A model generated the notes under the pieces. That model was not told where the DNA came from. It saw only the letters and a program-made list of their open reading frames with translations, and did not search any database. Shown one piece after another: positions 15,358 to 25,445 of a stretch of 64,000 nucleotides of DNA (the stretch's first letter is position 1; every line of letters starts with the position of its first letter). A program made the translations under genes and the position numbers. The stretch is taken from contig NZ_VOBC01000001.1 of assembly GCF_008369195.1 (NCBI RefSeq), positions 248,001-312,000 on the forward strand, read 5' to 3'. Source of the DNA: Sporosarcina sp. ANT_H38. GTDB lineage: Bacteria; Bacillota; Bacilli; Bacillales_A; Planococcaceae.

Positions 15358-15915
15358 TCACTTATTTTTCGTATCCTGTTCAGGCTTTTTAATTGGCACG
15401 AGATTAAAAATATCATGATCTTCAAAAGCATCAACAAGACGATCGAGCCATTCGTAATAATCACGTAGGTATATTAGTTTTTCAATATCTATATATACTT
15501 CTTCTCTCAATCCATCATCTAACGAAGAATCGTTCACTAGTTCTTCCAGTTCAGCCAAAGATCTTCTGATTGCGGCTGAATGAAAGGAAACAGATCTTCT
15601 CCACTTTATCGAAAAAAGATCGATGAAGCTTTGGTACCAATCATCTTTCACTTGATAAAGGTCTTTTCGGACCCCTCTTTTCCAAGCGCGTTCCACTAAC
15701 TTCAAATCGGAAAGTGCCCTGACAGATGTGCTCATACTCGTTTTGCTCATTCCGAGTTCTTCTGTCATGTCATCCAATGTTAACGGCTCATTATGAAAAA
15801 ACATCGTACCATACTGTCTTCCGGCAGAAGGTGTAAGACCATATAGATGTATATTTTGTGCGATGGATTCAATGATCCGCTCACGAGCTTTTTCAAGTTT
15901 TTCATTACCGTTCAT
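15358..15915 (-). CDS. gbsR: GbsR/OpcR-family MarR-like repressor of betaine uptake
   Basis: A 185-residue winged-helix protein of the GbsR subgroup of MarR regulators. The HTH lies at about 40-80 (LTLDDMTEELGMSKTSMSTSVRALSDLKLVERAW), followed by a dimerising helical tail. In B. subtilis GbsR senses choline and OpcR controls the choline importer OpuB. Here the gene diverges from opuA across about 225 bases, so it probably represses glycine betaine import. The ATG at 15913-15915 follows GGAGGGAAG at good spacing; a longer frame of 11 more codons lacks a ribosome site. The perfect GTACAG/CTGTAC dyad in the shared intergenic region is a candidate operator. Confidence 0.82.
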   Translation of the reverse strand: MNGNEKLEKARERIIESIAQNIHLYGLTPSAGRQYGTMFFHNEPLTLDDMTEELGMSKTSMSTSVRALSDLKLVERAWKRGVRKDLYQVKDDWYQSFIDLFSIKWRRSVSFHSAAIRRSLAELEELVNDSSLDDGLREEVYIDIEKLIYLRDYYEWLDRLVDAFEDHDIFNLVPIKKPEQDTKNK

Positions 15916-16020
15916 AAAAGTCTTCCCTCCACTAGCATCGACATTCATTAACCGATCCAGCCCATTTCTTATAGCCTATTATATCCTATCTTAAAAAGCA
16001 ATTCGAAGCAATAAAAGTTC

Positions 16021-16038
16021 GTACAGTTTTTTCTGTAC
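16021..16038. promoter_or_regulatory. Dyad, candidate GbsR operator
   Basis: GTACAG-TTTTTT-CTGTAC, perfect 6+6 dyad 25 bases upstream of the likely -35 box of opuA. Assignment to GbsR is by location only. Confidence 0.45.
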
Positions 16039-16062
16039 AAACCATTTAAATTGAGAAAACGG

Positions 16063-16091
16063 TTGTAATGAAGAAAAAAGACAGCTATACT
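16063..16091 (+). promoter_or_regulatory. Predicted opuA promoter
   Basis: TTGTAA at 16063-16068, 17-base spacer, TATACT at 16086-16091. It would start transcription near 16098, about 40 bases before the opuAA start codon. Confidence 0.5.
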
Positions 16092-16139
16092 AGAAGACAT
16101 TCGCTAGTTTTTAGTTTTGAAAATATAAGGAGTGTATGT

Positions 16140-17394
16140 ATGAGTGAACAAATAGCAAAAAAGAAAATCGAAGTGATAAACACTACGAAGATTTTCGGTA
16201 AAAATGCGAAGCGGGCTTCCCAGCTTCTAAATGAAGGAAAAACAAAAAGTGAGATTTTGAAGGCGACCGGAGCAACAGTCGGCGTGAAAAATGCGTCATT
16301 CGAGGTGTACGAAGGTGAAATATTCGTCATTATGGGATTGTCAGGCAGTGGGAAATCAACGCTTGTTAGATTGTTGAACAGGCTGATTGACCCAACTATG
16401 GGCAATATCCTGCTGGACGGTGAGGACATTGTCGGGATGAATAAAGAACAGCTTCGTAATGTAAGACGTAAGAAAATTGGAATGGTATTTCAAAACTTCG
16501 CACTCTTTCCCCACAAGACGATTCTTGAAAATGCCGAATATGGCTTAGAAATCCAAGGAGTAGCAAAGGTAGAACGTCAAGCCAAAGCAAAAGAATCCTT
16601 AGAATTAGTCGGACTTGCAGGATATGAAGATCAATTCCCTACCCAGTTGAGCGGAGGTATGCAACAGCGTGTTGGTTTAGCGAGAGCGCTAGCTAATGGA
16701 CCAGATATTTTGCTGATGGACGAAGCATTTAGTGCACTTGATCCTTTAATTCGCAAAGATATGCAAGACGAATTATTGCAACTTCATAATGATATGGGGA
16801 AAACAATTATTTTCATTACCCATGACTTAGATGAGGCACTTCGTATTGGAGACCGTATCGCATTGATGAAGGACGGGGAAATCGTTCAAGTTGGAACGCC
16901 CGAAGAGATATTGATGAGTCCATCGAATGAATATGTAGAGCGTTTTGTTGAAGATGTGGACCTTTCTAAAGTATTGACAGCGGGACATATTATGAAAAAA
17001 GCAGATACGATTCAAATCGACCGTGGAGCGAGGGTAGCTCTTCGTATGATGAAACAACTGGGGATATCTTCAATTTACGTTGTCGATAAAGCAAAGCGTC
17101 TTTTAGGTGCAGTCACGGCCCAAGATGCGGGTTTGGCTATTGAGACAGGGAAGACGCTTGAAGAAATAATGATTACTGACCTTCCGATGCTACTTCCGGA
17201 TACTGTGCTAATCGATTTGTTCGATATCGTATCGACAGCTGTTATCCCGGTTGCAGTCGTTGATGAAAATAATAAGTTACAGGGAATTATTATTCGTGGT
17301 GCTTTGATTGGTGCACTTTCAGGTGACAATCAGTTTATCAATAATAACGGAACTTTCGATTCCGATGAAGAAACGGACACGGAGGTGAAGATAA

Positions 17395-17402
<8 letters not shown>
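16140..17402 (+). CDS. opuAA: Glycine betaine ABC transporter ATP-binding protein
   Basis: A 420-residue ATPase of the quaternary-amine uptake (OpuA/ProV) family. Walker A GLSGSGKST, signature LSGGMQQRVG, Walker B ILLMDEAFSALD and the H-loop ITHDLDEA are all present. The C-terminal third has two CBS motifs (about 280-400: HIMKKADTIQI ... AVTAQDAG, VVDENNKLQGIIIR), which sense ionic strength in OpuA. The N-terminal segment contains the OpuAA-typical KRASQLLNEGKTKSEILKATG. The ATG at 16140 follows AAGGAG by seven bases. Its last codons overlap the permease start, forming an opuAA-AB-AC operon for osmoprotectant import. Confidence 0.93.
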
Positions 17403-19145
<1,743 letters not shown>

Positions 19146-19168
19146 TAATTGCTATAAATAGTGAACAC

Positions 19169-19825
19169 CACGTCTGTTGATCAACCAGTTATTCGCATAA
19201 AATACTGGTGAATAGGGCTTGGGAAAATCCATTTTCACTGGATCATTTCCGGTCCGCTTTCGGCGAAATAATCACGATACAGTTACCGGGAGAAAAGTGT
19301 GGCTAGAAGTGACTCCGTCATTTCTAGCCACACTTTTTAGAGAGGAATTGTAGTTCATTCCTCCTTGTTAATCCTATTGCGAATAGTTGCCTGTCGCGCA
19401 CTCTTGGATGTTGTACAATGTGTTCCTTGATTACTTTTAGCAAGGAATATGCATCTAATCATCTGATGCCTTATGGAAAGTGACACATCTTTAAAATAAA
19501 TAAGAAAAAACTATAGAGAAATCATCAGCCGCCAAAATTGTATATTTGGCGGCTTTTATCCGTGTAGATGTCCCTCTATTCTTTCGTCTCAAAGAGCTTT
19601 AGCACTTCCTGTACTTAAGCATTTGGAGCGCGAAGGATGAAGAACCACAATACGATTATCGAAAAAAATGTAGGGATGCGACAAAGTCGCATCCCTACAT
19701 ATCCAGCCATCTCGATAATCGTATAGAAGTCATTCTATCCAAAGCAATCCAAAGGCAACGATACACGTATCGCCAGCAGAAGTTCGTGTTACAAACTGGT
19801 AATTATTGGTTTATCAACAGATGTG
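19169..19825 (+). mobile_element. Dispersed hairpin-module element, copy C (longest, near complete)
   Basis: Bounded by CACGTCTGTTGATCAACCA and TTTATCAACAGATGTG. Modules in order: left block; GTGTGGCTAGAAGTGAC/GTCATTTCTAGCCACAC with T run (19297-19338); GAGGAATTGTAGTTCATTCCTC (about 19341); AGCCGCCAAA/TTTGGCGGCT (19528-19558); GTAGGGATGCGAC/GTCGCATCCCTAC (about 19671-19701) nested in TACGATTATCGA/TCGATAATCGTA; right block. Flanks AGTGAACAC/ATTAAACAT match 6 of 9. Lies directly behind opuAC. Non-coding. Confidence 0.85.
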
Positions 19826-19905
19826 ATTAAACATATGAATACCTGCTTAAACAGAGTGAAGGCTACCCCTAGTACCGTAGCGAATTCAATGAGATTTACT
19901 TGATA

Positions 19906-19948
19906 GAAGACTCAGTTCCGTTCAATCGGCCAGAGTCTTCTTTTGATT
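19906..19948 (+). terminator. Terminator ahead of the riboflavin leader
   Basis: GAAGACTC ... GAGTCTTC followed by TTTTGATTTT. The 80 bases between repeat copy C and this hairpin hold no recognisable gene, so it probably insulates the rib operon. Confidence 0.65.
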
Positions 19949-19992
19949 TTATGGAAGTAGTATGCTAACTTTAACTCGGCACGTATAAACAA

Positions 19993-20134
19993 ACTCTTCG
20001 GGGCAAGGTGAAATTCCTTACCGGCGGTGATCGAGCATTGCTCGTTAGTCCGTGACCCGTCCTTCCTCGTTTGGAAGGCGGTGGAGCTGGTGAAATTCCG
20101 GCACCGACAGTTATAGTCTGGATGGGAGAAGTTG
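19993..20134 (+). promoter_or_regulatory. FMN riboswitch (RFN element)
   Basis: Contains the conserved RFN blocks CTTCGGGGCAAGGTGAAATT, ACCGGCGGTGATC, TTAGTCCGTGACCCG, GGTGGAGCTGGTGAAATTCC, GGCACCGACAGTTATAGTC and GGATGGGAGAAG in the right order. It senses FMN and lowers expression of the following riboflavin genes. Confidence 0.95.
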
Positions 20135-20166
20135 TTTGGATATGCGTGCTATGCTTGTAGGCTCTG

Positions 20167-20187
20167 CCCTTTCACAAAACGAAAGGG
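20167..20187 (+). promoter_or_regulatory. Hairpin covering the ribD ribosome binding site
   Basis: CCCTTTC-ACAAAAC-GAAAGGG; the 3' arm is the ribosome binding site (GAAAGGGGG) of ribD and no T run follows. This is the arrangement of a translational expression platform, not the terminator common in Bacillus rib leaders. Confidence 0.6.
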
Positions 20188-20196
20188 GGAATGCCA

Positions 20197-21279
20197 ATGG
20201 ACCCTCAACATTATATGAGACTTGCTATTGAACTGGCACGTAGTGCACAAGGACAAACCTCGCCGAATCCACTCGTTGGTGCTGTTTGTGTGAAAGACGG
20301 CCAGGTTTTAGGGACTGGTGCGCACTTAAAAGCTGGGACACCCCATGCTGAAGTGCATGCACTGTCAATGGCGGGGACGAATTCTATTGGTGCGGATCTA
20401 TACGTGACACTGGAACCGTGTGCCCATATTGGGAAAACACCTCCGTGTACAGATCTCATTATATCGTCTGGAATTCAACGTGTTTTTGTTGCGTCTATCG
20501 ATCCGAATCCTTCCGTCAATGGAACAGGAATCGGGCTTCTTAAAGCTGCTGGGATTGAAGTCATTACCGGCATTTTACAGGAAGAGGCAGAGCAGTTAAA
20601 CCAAGCATTTTTTCATTTCATCAAATACGGGAAACCATACGTTACCTTGAAAGCCGCCGCAACTCTTGACGGTAGACTTTCAACGCAGAACGGGGACAGC
20701 AAATGGATTACTTCGGCTGCATCACGAACCGACGTCCATCACCTCCGCCATACCCATGATGCTATTTTGGTCGGCGTACAAACCGTACTTCACGATAACC
20801 CTTTCCTCACCACCCGTTTGCCCCATGGTGGAAAGAACCCAATTCGAATTATTTTAGACCGGCATCTTAGGACGCCAAAAACATCGAATGTTGTTACAGA
20901 CGGCGATGCAGAAACAATTATTTTTACACTCGATTCAACAGAATCGGAAACTACTTTTTCGGATTATCCTCTCGTTTCAATTGAAAGGATTCCAGACAAC
21001 GTAGCTTTTTTGAGTGAAGTCTTAAAACGTCTTGCTGATAAAGAAATCATGACGTTGTTCGTAGAAGGCGGTAGCAAAGTGCATTCCAGTTTCATCAATG
21101 AAGGTCTCGCAGATGAACTGTATTTGTATATGGCTCCGAAATTAATCGGCAACGGTGCCTCTTTGTTCATGGATGATAATCGAAACCTGATGACAGAAGG
21201 CGAATCCCTTCGTTTTTTAGATGTGCGACAAATCGGGGACGATATACGATTGCACGCCAGGTTTCTGAAGGAGGATTGA
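20197..21279 (+). CDS. ribD: Bifunctional riboflavin deaminase/reductase
   Basis: A 360-residue two-domain enzyme. The N-terminal deaminase has the zinc site HAEVHAL and PCAHIGKTPPC (about 50-85) and the C-terminal reductase begins with PYVTLKAAATLDGRLS (about 148) and has FVEGGSKVH (about 285). It catalyses the second and third steps from GTP to lumazine. Two ATGs (20191, 20197) are possible; the second has better spacing from GAAAGGGGG. First gene of the ribD-ribE-ribBA-ribH operon, controlled by the FMN riboswitch. Confidence 0.95.
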   Translation: MDPQHYMRLAIELARSAQGQTSPNPLVGAVCVKDGQVLGTGAHLKAGTPHAEVHALSMAGTNSIGADLYVTLEPCAHIGKTPPCTDLIISSGIQRVFVASIDPNPSVNGTGIGLLKAAGIEVITGILQEEAEQLNQAFFHFIKYGKPYVTLKAAATLDGRLSTQNGDSKWITSAASRTDVHHLRHTHDAILVGVQTVLHDNPFLTTRLPHGGKNPIRIILDRHLRTPKTSNVVTDGDAETIIFTLDSTESETTFSDYPLVSIERIPDNVAFLSEVLKRLADKEIMTLFVEGGSKVHSSFINEGLADELYLYMAPKLIGNGASLFMDDNRNLMTEGESLRFLDVRQIGDDIRLHARFLKED

Positions 21280-21285
21280 CAGCAG

Positions 21286-21936
21286 TTGTTTACTGGAATT
21301 ATTGAAGAAATAGGAACAGTTTCAGCGGTTAGGTCAGCGACGAATTCATTGCAACTAGCAATTAGGTGCACCAAAGTGCTCAGCGATGTGGAAAAAGGCG
21401 ATAGCCTGGCAGTGAACGGTGTTTGTTTGACGGTATCAGATTTCTCAAGCAATCAATTTACAGCTGATGTCATGCCTGAAACTGTTAAAGCGACAACTCT
21501 TCAAACATTGCGTACGGGAAGTTCAGTTAACTTGGAGCGTGCTATGGCGGCGAATGGTCGTTTTGGTGGACATATAGTCAGTGGACATGTTGATGGCACT
21601 GGCGAAATCGTTTCGGTTAGACAAAAAGAAAATGCAGTCTACATGGAGATTAGTATCGCAACTGAATTATTGAAGTATTTAGTTCCGAAAGGTTCTGTAA
21701 CTGTGGATGGAACTTCGCTTACTGTCTTTGGTGTGACAGGTAGTGGATTTATTATTTCACTGATTCCGGTTACCCAAGACGACTCAATCATTGGCCGAAA
21801 GCGGGCAGGGGATCGTGTGAACGTAGAATGTGATATGCTCGCAAAATATATAGAACGACTAATGACTACCAATAAAGAGAATTCAACTGGTGGTTTAACA
21901 ATGGATACTCTTATCGCCAGTGGGTTCCTTAGTTGA
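21286..21936 (+). CDS. ribE: Riboflavin synthase alpha chain
   Basis: A 216-residue protein built of two lumazine-binding barrels: MFTGIIEEIGTV at the start of the first and GGHIVSGHVDGTGEI at the start of the second (about 96-110). It dismutates two 6,7-dimethyl-8-ribityllumazine molecules to riboflavin. The TTG start at 21286 lies about ten bases after GGAGG, within the operon and six bases after ribD. Confidence 0.95.
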   Translation: MFTGIIEEIGTVSAVRSATNSLQLAIRCTKVLSDVEKGDSLAVNGVCLTVSDFSSNQFTADVMPETVKATTLQTLRTGSSVNLERAMAANGRFGGHIVSGHVDGTGEIVSVRQKENAVYMEISIATELLKYLVPKGSVTVDGTSLTVFGVTGSGFIISLIPVTQDDSIIGRKRAGDRVNVECDMLAKYIERLMTTNKENSTGGLTMDTLIASGFLS

Positions 21937-21948
21937 GGGGGAAAACAG

Positions 21949-23142
21949 ATGTACTCAACCGTAGAAAAAGCAATTGAGGAACTGAAAAAAGGAAAAGCGA
22001 TTATTGTTGTTGACGACGAGGACCGAGAAAACGAGGGTGACTTTGTTGCACTTGGCGAATTTGCTACACCTGAAATGATTAACTTTATGGCGACAGAGGG
22101 CCGCGGATTGATTTGTGTGCCAATCGATGAAAAGAAATCGCGTCAGCTTAAACTAGGACTTATGACAGAAAATAATAGTGATGTGCATGGAACTGCATTT
22201 ACAATTAGCATTGATCACGCGGATTGTCACACTGGAATCTCTGCATTTGAACGATCGGAAACAGTTTTAAAGATGCTTGGGAATGAAGCAGGTCCAACAG
22301 ACTTTAGAAGACCAGGACATATTTTCCCACTAATCGCGAAGTCTGGCGGCGTCTTAAAGCGCGCGGGTCATACAGAAGCGGCGATAGACCTTGCTAAGCT
22401 TGCGGGGGGAGAACCGGTTGGCGTCATATGTGAAATTATGAACGTCGATGGGACAATGGCAAGAGGGCCACAATTGAAAGAGATAGCTGATCGATTCAAT
22501 CTTGTTATCTTAACAATTCAAGAATTAATTGCTTATCGACGAATCAATGAAAAGCTTGTTGAGCGTATTGTAGCTATTCAACTGCCAACAGATTTTGGAG
22601 ATTTCACATCAGTCGCTTTCGTAGAAAAAGAAACCGGGAATGAGCATGTCGCTTTAGTGAAAGGCGATATTGAAGGTGCAGAAAATGTACTTGTCCGTGT
22701 TCATTCGGAATGTTTAACGGGCGATGTCTTTGGCTCATGTCGCTGTGATTGTGGTCCGCAACTTCAAGCTGCACTTACGCAGATTGAAAATGCTGGAAGA
22801 GGCGTCCTGCTCTATATGCGTCAGGAAGGTCGAGGCATTGGTCTCGTCAATAAAATGAAGGCATACAAACTGCAGGAAGAAGGTTATGACACTGTCGAAG
22901 CCAATGAGAAATTAGGATTCCCGGATGATCTTCGAGATTACGGCATTGGTGCACAAATACTGCGGGATCTCGGGTTGACGTCAATTCATCTTCTGACAAA
23001 CAACCCGCGTAAAATTGCTGGACTTGCGGGGCACGGGTTAGAAATAACAGAGCGTATTCAAATTGAAATGCCAATTAACGTGGAGAACAAAGTTTATATG
23101 GAAACAAAGAAAAATAAAATGGGACACTTATTGCATAATTAA
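21949..23142 (+). CDS. ribBA: Bifunctional DHBP synthase/GTP cyclohydrolase II
   Basis: A 397-residue fusion typical of Bacillales. The N-terminal domain makes 3,4-dihydroxybutanone phosphate from ribulose 5-phosphate ([12 protein letters not shown], about 20-31; [13 protein letters not shown]). The C-terminal domain opens GTP: zinc cysteines in [18 protein letters not shown] (about 255-272) and RQEGRGIGL (about 290). It starts with an ATG after a GGGGGA site, 12 bases after ribE. Confidence 0.96.
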   Translation: MYSTVEKAIEELKKGKAIIVVDDEDRENEGDFVALGEFATPEMINFMATEGRGLICVPIDEKKSRQLKLGLMTENNSDVHGTAFTISIDHADCHTGISAFERSETVLKMLGNEAGPTDFRRPGHIFPLIAKSGGVLKRAGHTEAAIDLAKLAGGEPVGVICEIMNVDGTMARGPQLKEIADRFNLVILTIQELIAYRRINEKLVERIVAIQLPTDFGDFTSVAFVEKETGNEHVALVKGDIEGAENVLVRVHSECLTGDVFGSCRCDCGPQLQAALTQIENAGRGVLLYMRQEGRGIGLVNKMKAYKLQEEGYDTVEANEKLGFPDDLRDYGIGAQILRDLGLTSIHLLTNNPRKIAGLAGHGLEITERIQIEMPINVENKVYMETKKNKMGHLLHN

Positions 23143-23153
23143 GGAGGAAAAAA

Positions 23154-23624
23154 ATGAGTACAATTTATGAAGGACATTTAGTAGGGACAGGGCTTAAAGT
23201 TGGAATCGTTGTTGCGAGGTTTAATGAATTTATCACAGGGAAATTGCTAGGTGGAGCAGAAGATGCATTGCGTCGCCATGGCGTTGCTGAAGATGATATC
23301 GCAGTTGCTTGGGTTCCGGGTGCCTATGAAATTCCACTAATCGCGAAGAAAATGGCGGCTTCAGGTAAGTATGATGCTGTTATTACACTAGGCACTGTCA
23401 TCCGCGGTGCAACTCCACACTTCGATTACGTCTGCAGTGAAGTAGCAAAAGGTGTTGCTGCTATTAATCTGCAAGAAGGCATTCCGGTCATCTTTGGTGT
23501 CTTGACGACAGATACGATTGAACAGGCGATTGAACGTGCAGGAACGAAAGCGGGCAATAAAGGATGGGATGCAGGAAACGCAGCGATTGAGATGGCGAAT
23601 TTGTTGAAACAGTTTTCGGAATAA
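23154..23624 (+). CDS. ribH: Lumazine synthase (beta subunit)
   Basis: A 156-residue protein of standard size. Conserved [18 protein letters not shown] and [15 protein letters not shown] active-site segments; His in ATPHFDYV is the catalytic base. Condenses the pyrimidine and dihydroxybutanone phosphate products; the family forms 60-subunit capsids. AAGGAGG precedes its ATG. Last gene of the operon, followed by a strong terminator. Confidence 0.96.
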   Translation: MSTIYEGHLVGTGLKVGIVVARFNEFITGKLLGGAEDALRRHGVAEDDIAVAWVPGAYEIPLIAKKMAASGKYDAVITLGTVIRGATPHFDYVCSEVAKGVAAINLQEGIPVIFGVLTTDTIEQAIERAGTKAGNKGWDAGNAAIEMANLLKQFSE

Positions 23625-23633
23625 AACATAGAG

Positions 23634-23676
23634 AAAAGCATGACCACACTCTGCATTCGGAGTGTGGTCATGCTTT
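23634..23676 (+). terminator. Terminator of the riboflavin operon
   Basis: AAAAGCATGACCACACTC-TGCATTCG-GAGTGTGGTCATGCTTTTTT, an 18-bp stem plus T run. Confidence 0.93.
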
Positions 23677-23689
23677 TTTGGTCTTATAA

Positions 23690-24150
23690 GCCTGATCAGT
23701 TTTATTCGCATATTGCACATATCAACCGGAAGTGTAAAAAATCTACGATAAATGATACAGCTTGATAAGATTGCATTCGTAGATCGCACAAGAGATGAAT
23801 TTGATTTTTGTGATATTGTCGTTTGCGAATTAGAATTAATTTATCAAGTTAAAAAAAGTGTTGGGTGTAAACGATGAATTATAAAATGTAACAAGTGAGA
23901 AGGAGTAGTGCAGAGTGTTACGCTGCTTCGTAAGAGATAAATATTGGGCGGGTTTAGAACGAAAGGTTTATTAAAAAGTAAGATGATGTATAAGTCATTT
24001 AAATTAGAAAATTTTCAAATTGTGACCGATGCGTGTCGAGATGAGCGCATCGGTTTTGTTGTGTGAAAAACTGCATGCGGAAATGTCGCAAAAATGGCCG
24101 GAAATCGTTATGATTAGGTAGAGAACAATAGATGAAATGGAGCGATTTAC
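23690..24150. other. Intergenic stretch with one hairpin
   Basis: About 460 bases without a convincing gene. A 36-codon open stretch ending near 23877 has no start or ribosome site. At 24025-24059 ACCGATGCG ... CGCATCGGTTTTG forms a terminator-like hairpin about 90 bases before the ASCH gene; it could end a small RNA or an eroded gene. Nothing else recognised. Confidence 0.5.
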
Positions 24151-24489
24151 ATGACTGAATTTCCTGAAAAAACGTGTTCAATTGAACGTCTGGTGACGAT
24201 ACCAGCAGACGTAGAAAAAGTACTAAACGATCAGAAAACAGCTACACGCCGCAATGGTGTTTACGCGTATCCTGGAGAAATTATGGTGCTAGATGGCAAA
24301 GAGTTTACAATTGATGCACTTTACGTACAATCGCTTGGCGATTTGACAGACGAACATGCACAGCAAGAAGGCTATGCAGATTTAGAAGCTTACAAACAAT
24401 CGATGATGTCAATGCATGCACATGCGAAAATGCCATGGCTTCCTGCAATGAAAGTTTGGGTGCATGAATATAGCGCAGTAGAGAAATGA
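24151..24489 (+). CDS. ASCH-domain (PUA-fold) small protein
   Basis: A 112-residue soluble protein. KTATRRNGVYAYPGEIMVLDGKEFTIDALYVQSLGDLTDEHAQQEGY has the pattern of the ASCH domain (the early basic KTATRR, then a beta-barrel and a DLTDEHAQQEG turn), a fold suspected to bind RNA. The ATG follows a weak GGAG. It is eight bases upstream of a membrane protein gene in the same direction, so probably co-transcribed. Function unknown. Confidence 0.65.
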   Translation: MTEFPEKTCSIERLVTIPADVEKVLNDQKTATRRNGVYAYPGEIMVLDGKEFTIDALYVQSLGDLTDEHAQQEGYADLEAYKQSMMSMHAHAKMPWLPAMKVWVHEYSAVEK

Positions 24490-24497
24490 TGTTTTGA

Positions 24498-24941
24498 ATG
24501 AAATCAGGTATCTATGGCGCGATTGTCTTTTTGCATGTTAGTAGTGCTATCCTTGCCATAGGTCCATTGTTTCTATTGATGCCGATTATAAAGCGATTGC
24601 GTGACGTTGAAACAAGTATTGAGCAAGCCTACTTGTCCATTATCAAAGTCATCATTCGCTTAGTCATGCATGCAGGACATGTTCTCGTCTACACCGGTGT
24701 CCTTCTATTGGTATTTGGACCTTGGCCATGGTATACGTCATGGATACTCATGACACTTGTCATTTTGCTGTTATCTGGCTTTTTTCTCGCAAGGGGATTT
24801 ACGATTGTACTACGGAAGTTTAAAAATCCCGATGCTGATAAAAATAAGATACTTGATCGTTTAAATAATACTTCGTGGCTTTATATTGGTCTTATGCTGA
24901 TTATGCTCTGGCTTATGGTTCAAAAGCCGATGCTTTGGTAG
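24498..24941 (+). CDS. Four-helix integral membrane protein, DUF2269-like
   Basis: A 147-residue protein with four hydrophobic segments at about 6-27, 48-74, 78-100 and 122-143. The opening IYGAIVFLHVSSAILAIGPLFLLMPIIKRL resembles DUF2269-type membrane proteins. The ATG has only a poor ribosome site, as expected if coupled to the upstream ASCH gene. A strong terminator follows. No function can be assigned. Confidence 0.6.
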   Translation: MKSGIYGAIVFLHVSSAILAIGPLFLLMPIIKRLRDVETSIEQAYLSIIKVIIRLVMHAGHVLVYTGVLLLVFGPWPWYTSWILMTLVILLLSGFFLARGFTIVLRKFKNPDADKNKILDRLNNTSWLYIGLMLIMLWLMVQKPMLW

Positions 24942-24963
24942 ATAACCAGTGATTTATAGAAAA

Positions 24964-24994
24964 GATGTGCATCTTATCGGTGCACATCTTTTTT
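24964..24994 (+). terminator. Terminator after the ASCH/membrane gene pair
   Basis: GATGTGCA-TCTTATCGG-TGCACATC followed by six T. Confidence 0.9.
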
Positions 24995-25093
24995 GGTTTT
25001 TAAGGAAATCATAAATTTATTAGGTTATGAATCGATTTACTAAAGGTGTTTCGACAGTAATAGACATTGATTAATTATTATAGTCTATTTACT

Positions 25094-25228
25094 TTGAATG
25101 CAGATACTTATCTTTCGATCAGACACTTTGAGCTAGTTGGTGTAGAAGGTGCGAATTATCATAATCAAATTGACAGCTATTTGAATGAGCTACTTGCCAT
25201 TGCTGTTCCAGAAGCAGTTATGGAATAA
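25094..25228 (+). pseudogene. Short orphan coding remnant
   Basis: A 44-codon open stretch (ADTYLSIRHFELVG ... YLNELLAIAVPEAVME, stop TAA at 25226) with protein-like composition but no ribosome site or good start. It looks like the C-terminal end of a lost gene. A terminator (GTCAGCCA/TGGCTGAC plus T7, 25271-25302) still follows it, supporting former function. Parent family not recognised. Confidence 0.35.
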
Positions 25229-25270
25229 GTTTCGTGTCAATCAATGCTGTTAATTGAATAGGGAAGAACG

Positions 25271-25302
25271 GTCAGCCAAATTAATAATGGCTGACTTTTT
25301 TT
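25271..25302 (+). terminator. Intrinsic terminator
   Basis: GTCAGCCA-AATTAATAA-TGGCTGAC followed by seven T; placed behind the coding remnant at 25094-25228. Confidence 0.85.
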
Positions 25303-25445
25303 ATGGAGTGAAATAGGCCTTGAGTAAAATCGGTGTTATGTTCTCCTTTGTGTAAACTATATAAAACCCAGTTAAAAAGGGGATTGTTGATTTGTGTAGA
25401 ATTATACTTATAAATGGAAATACTGAAGTGTTTAAGGAGGACTAT

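Noticed and set aside
19297..19338. Perfect hairpins in the dispersed elements as CRISPR repeats
   Set aside because: They are single palindromes inside a conserved non-repeating frame, not regularly spaced direct repeats with unique spacers; no cas genes are present.
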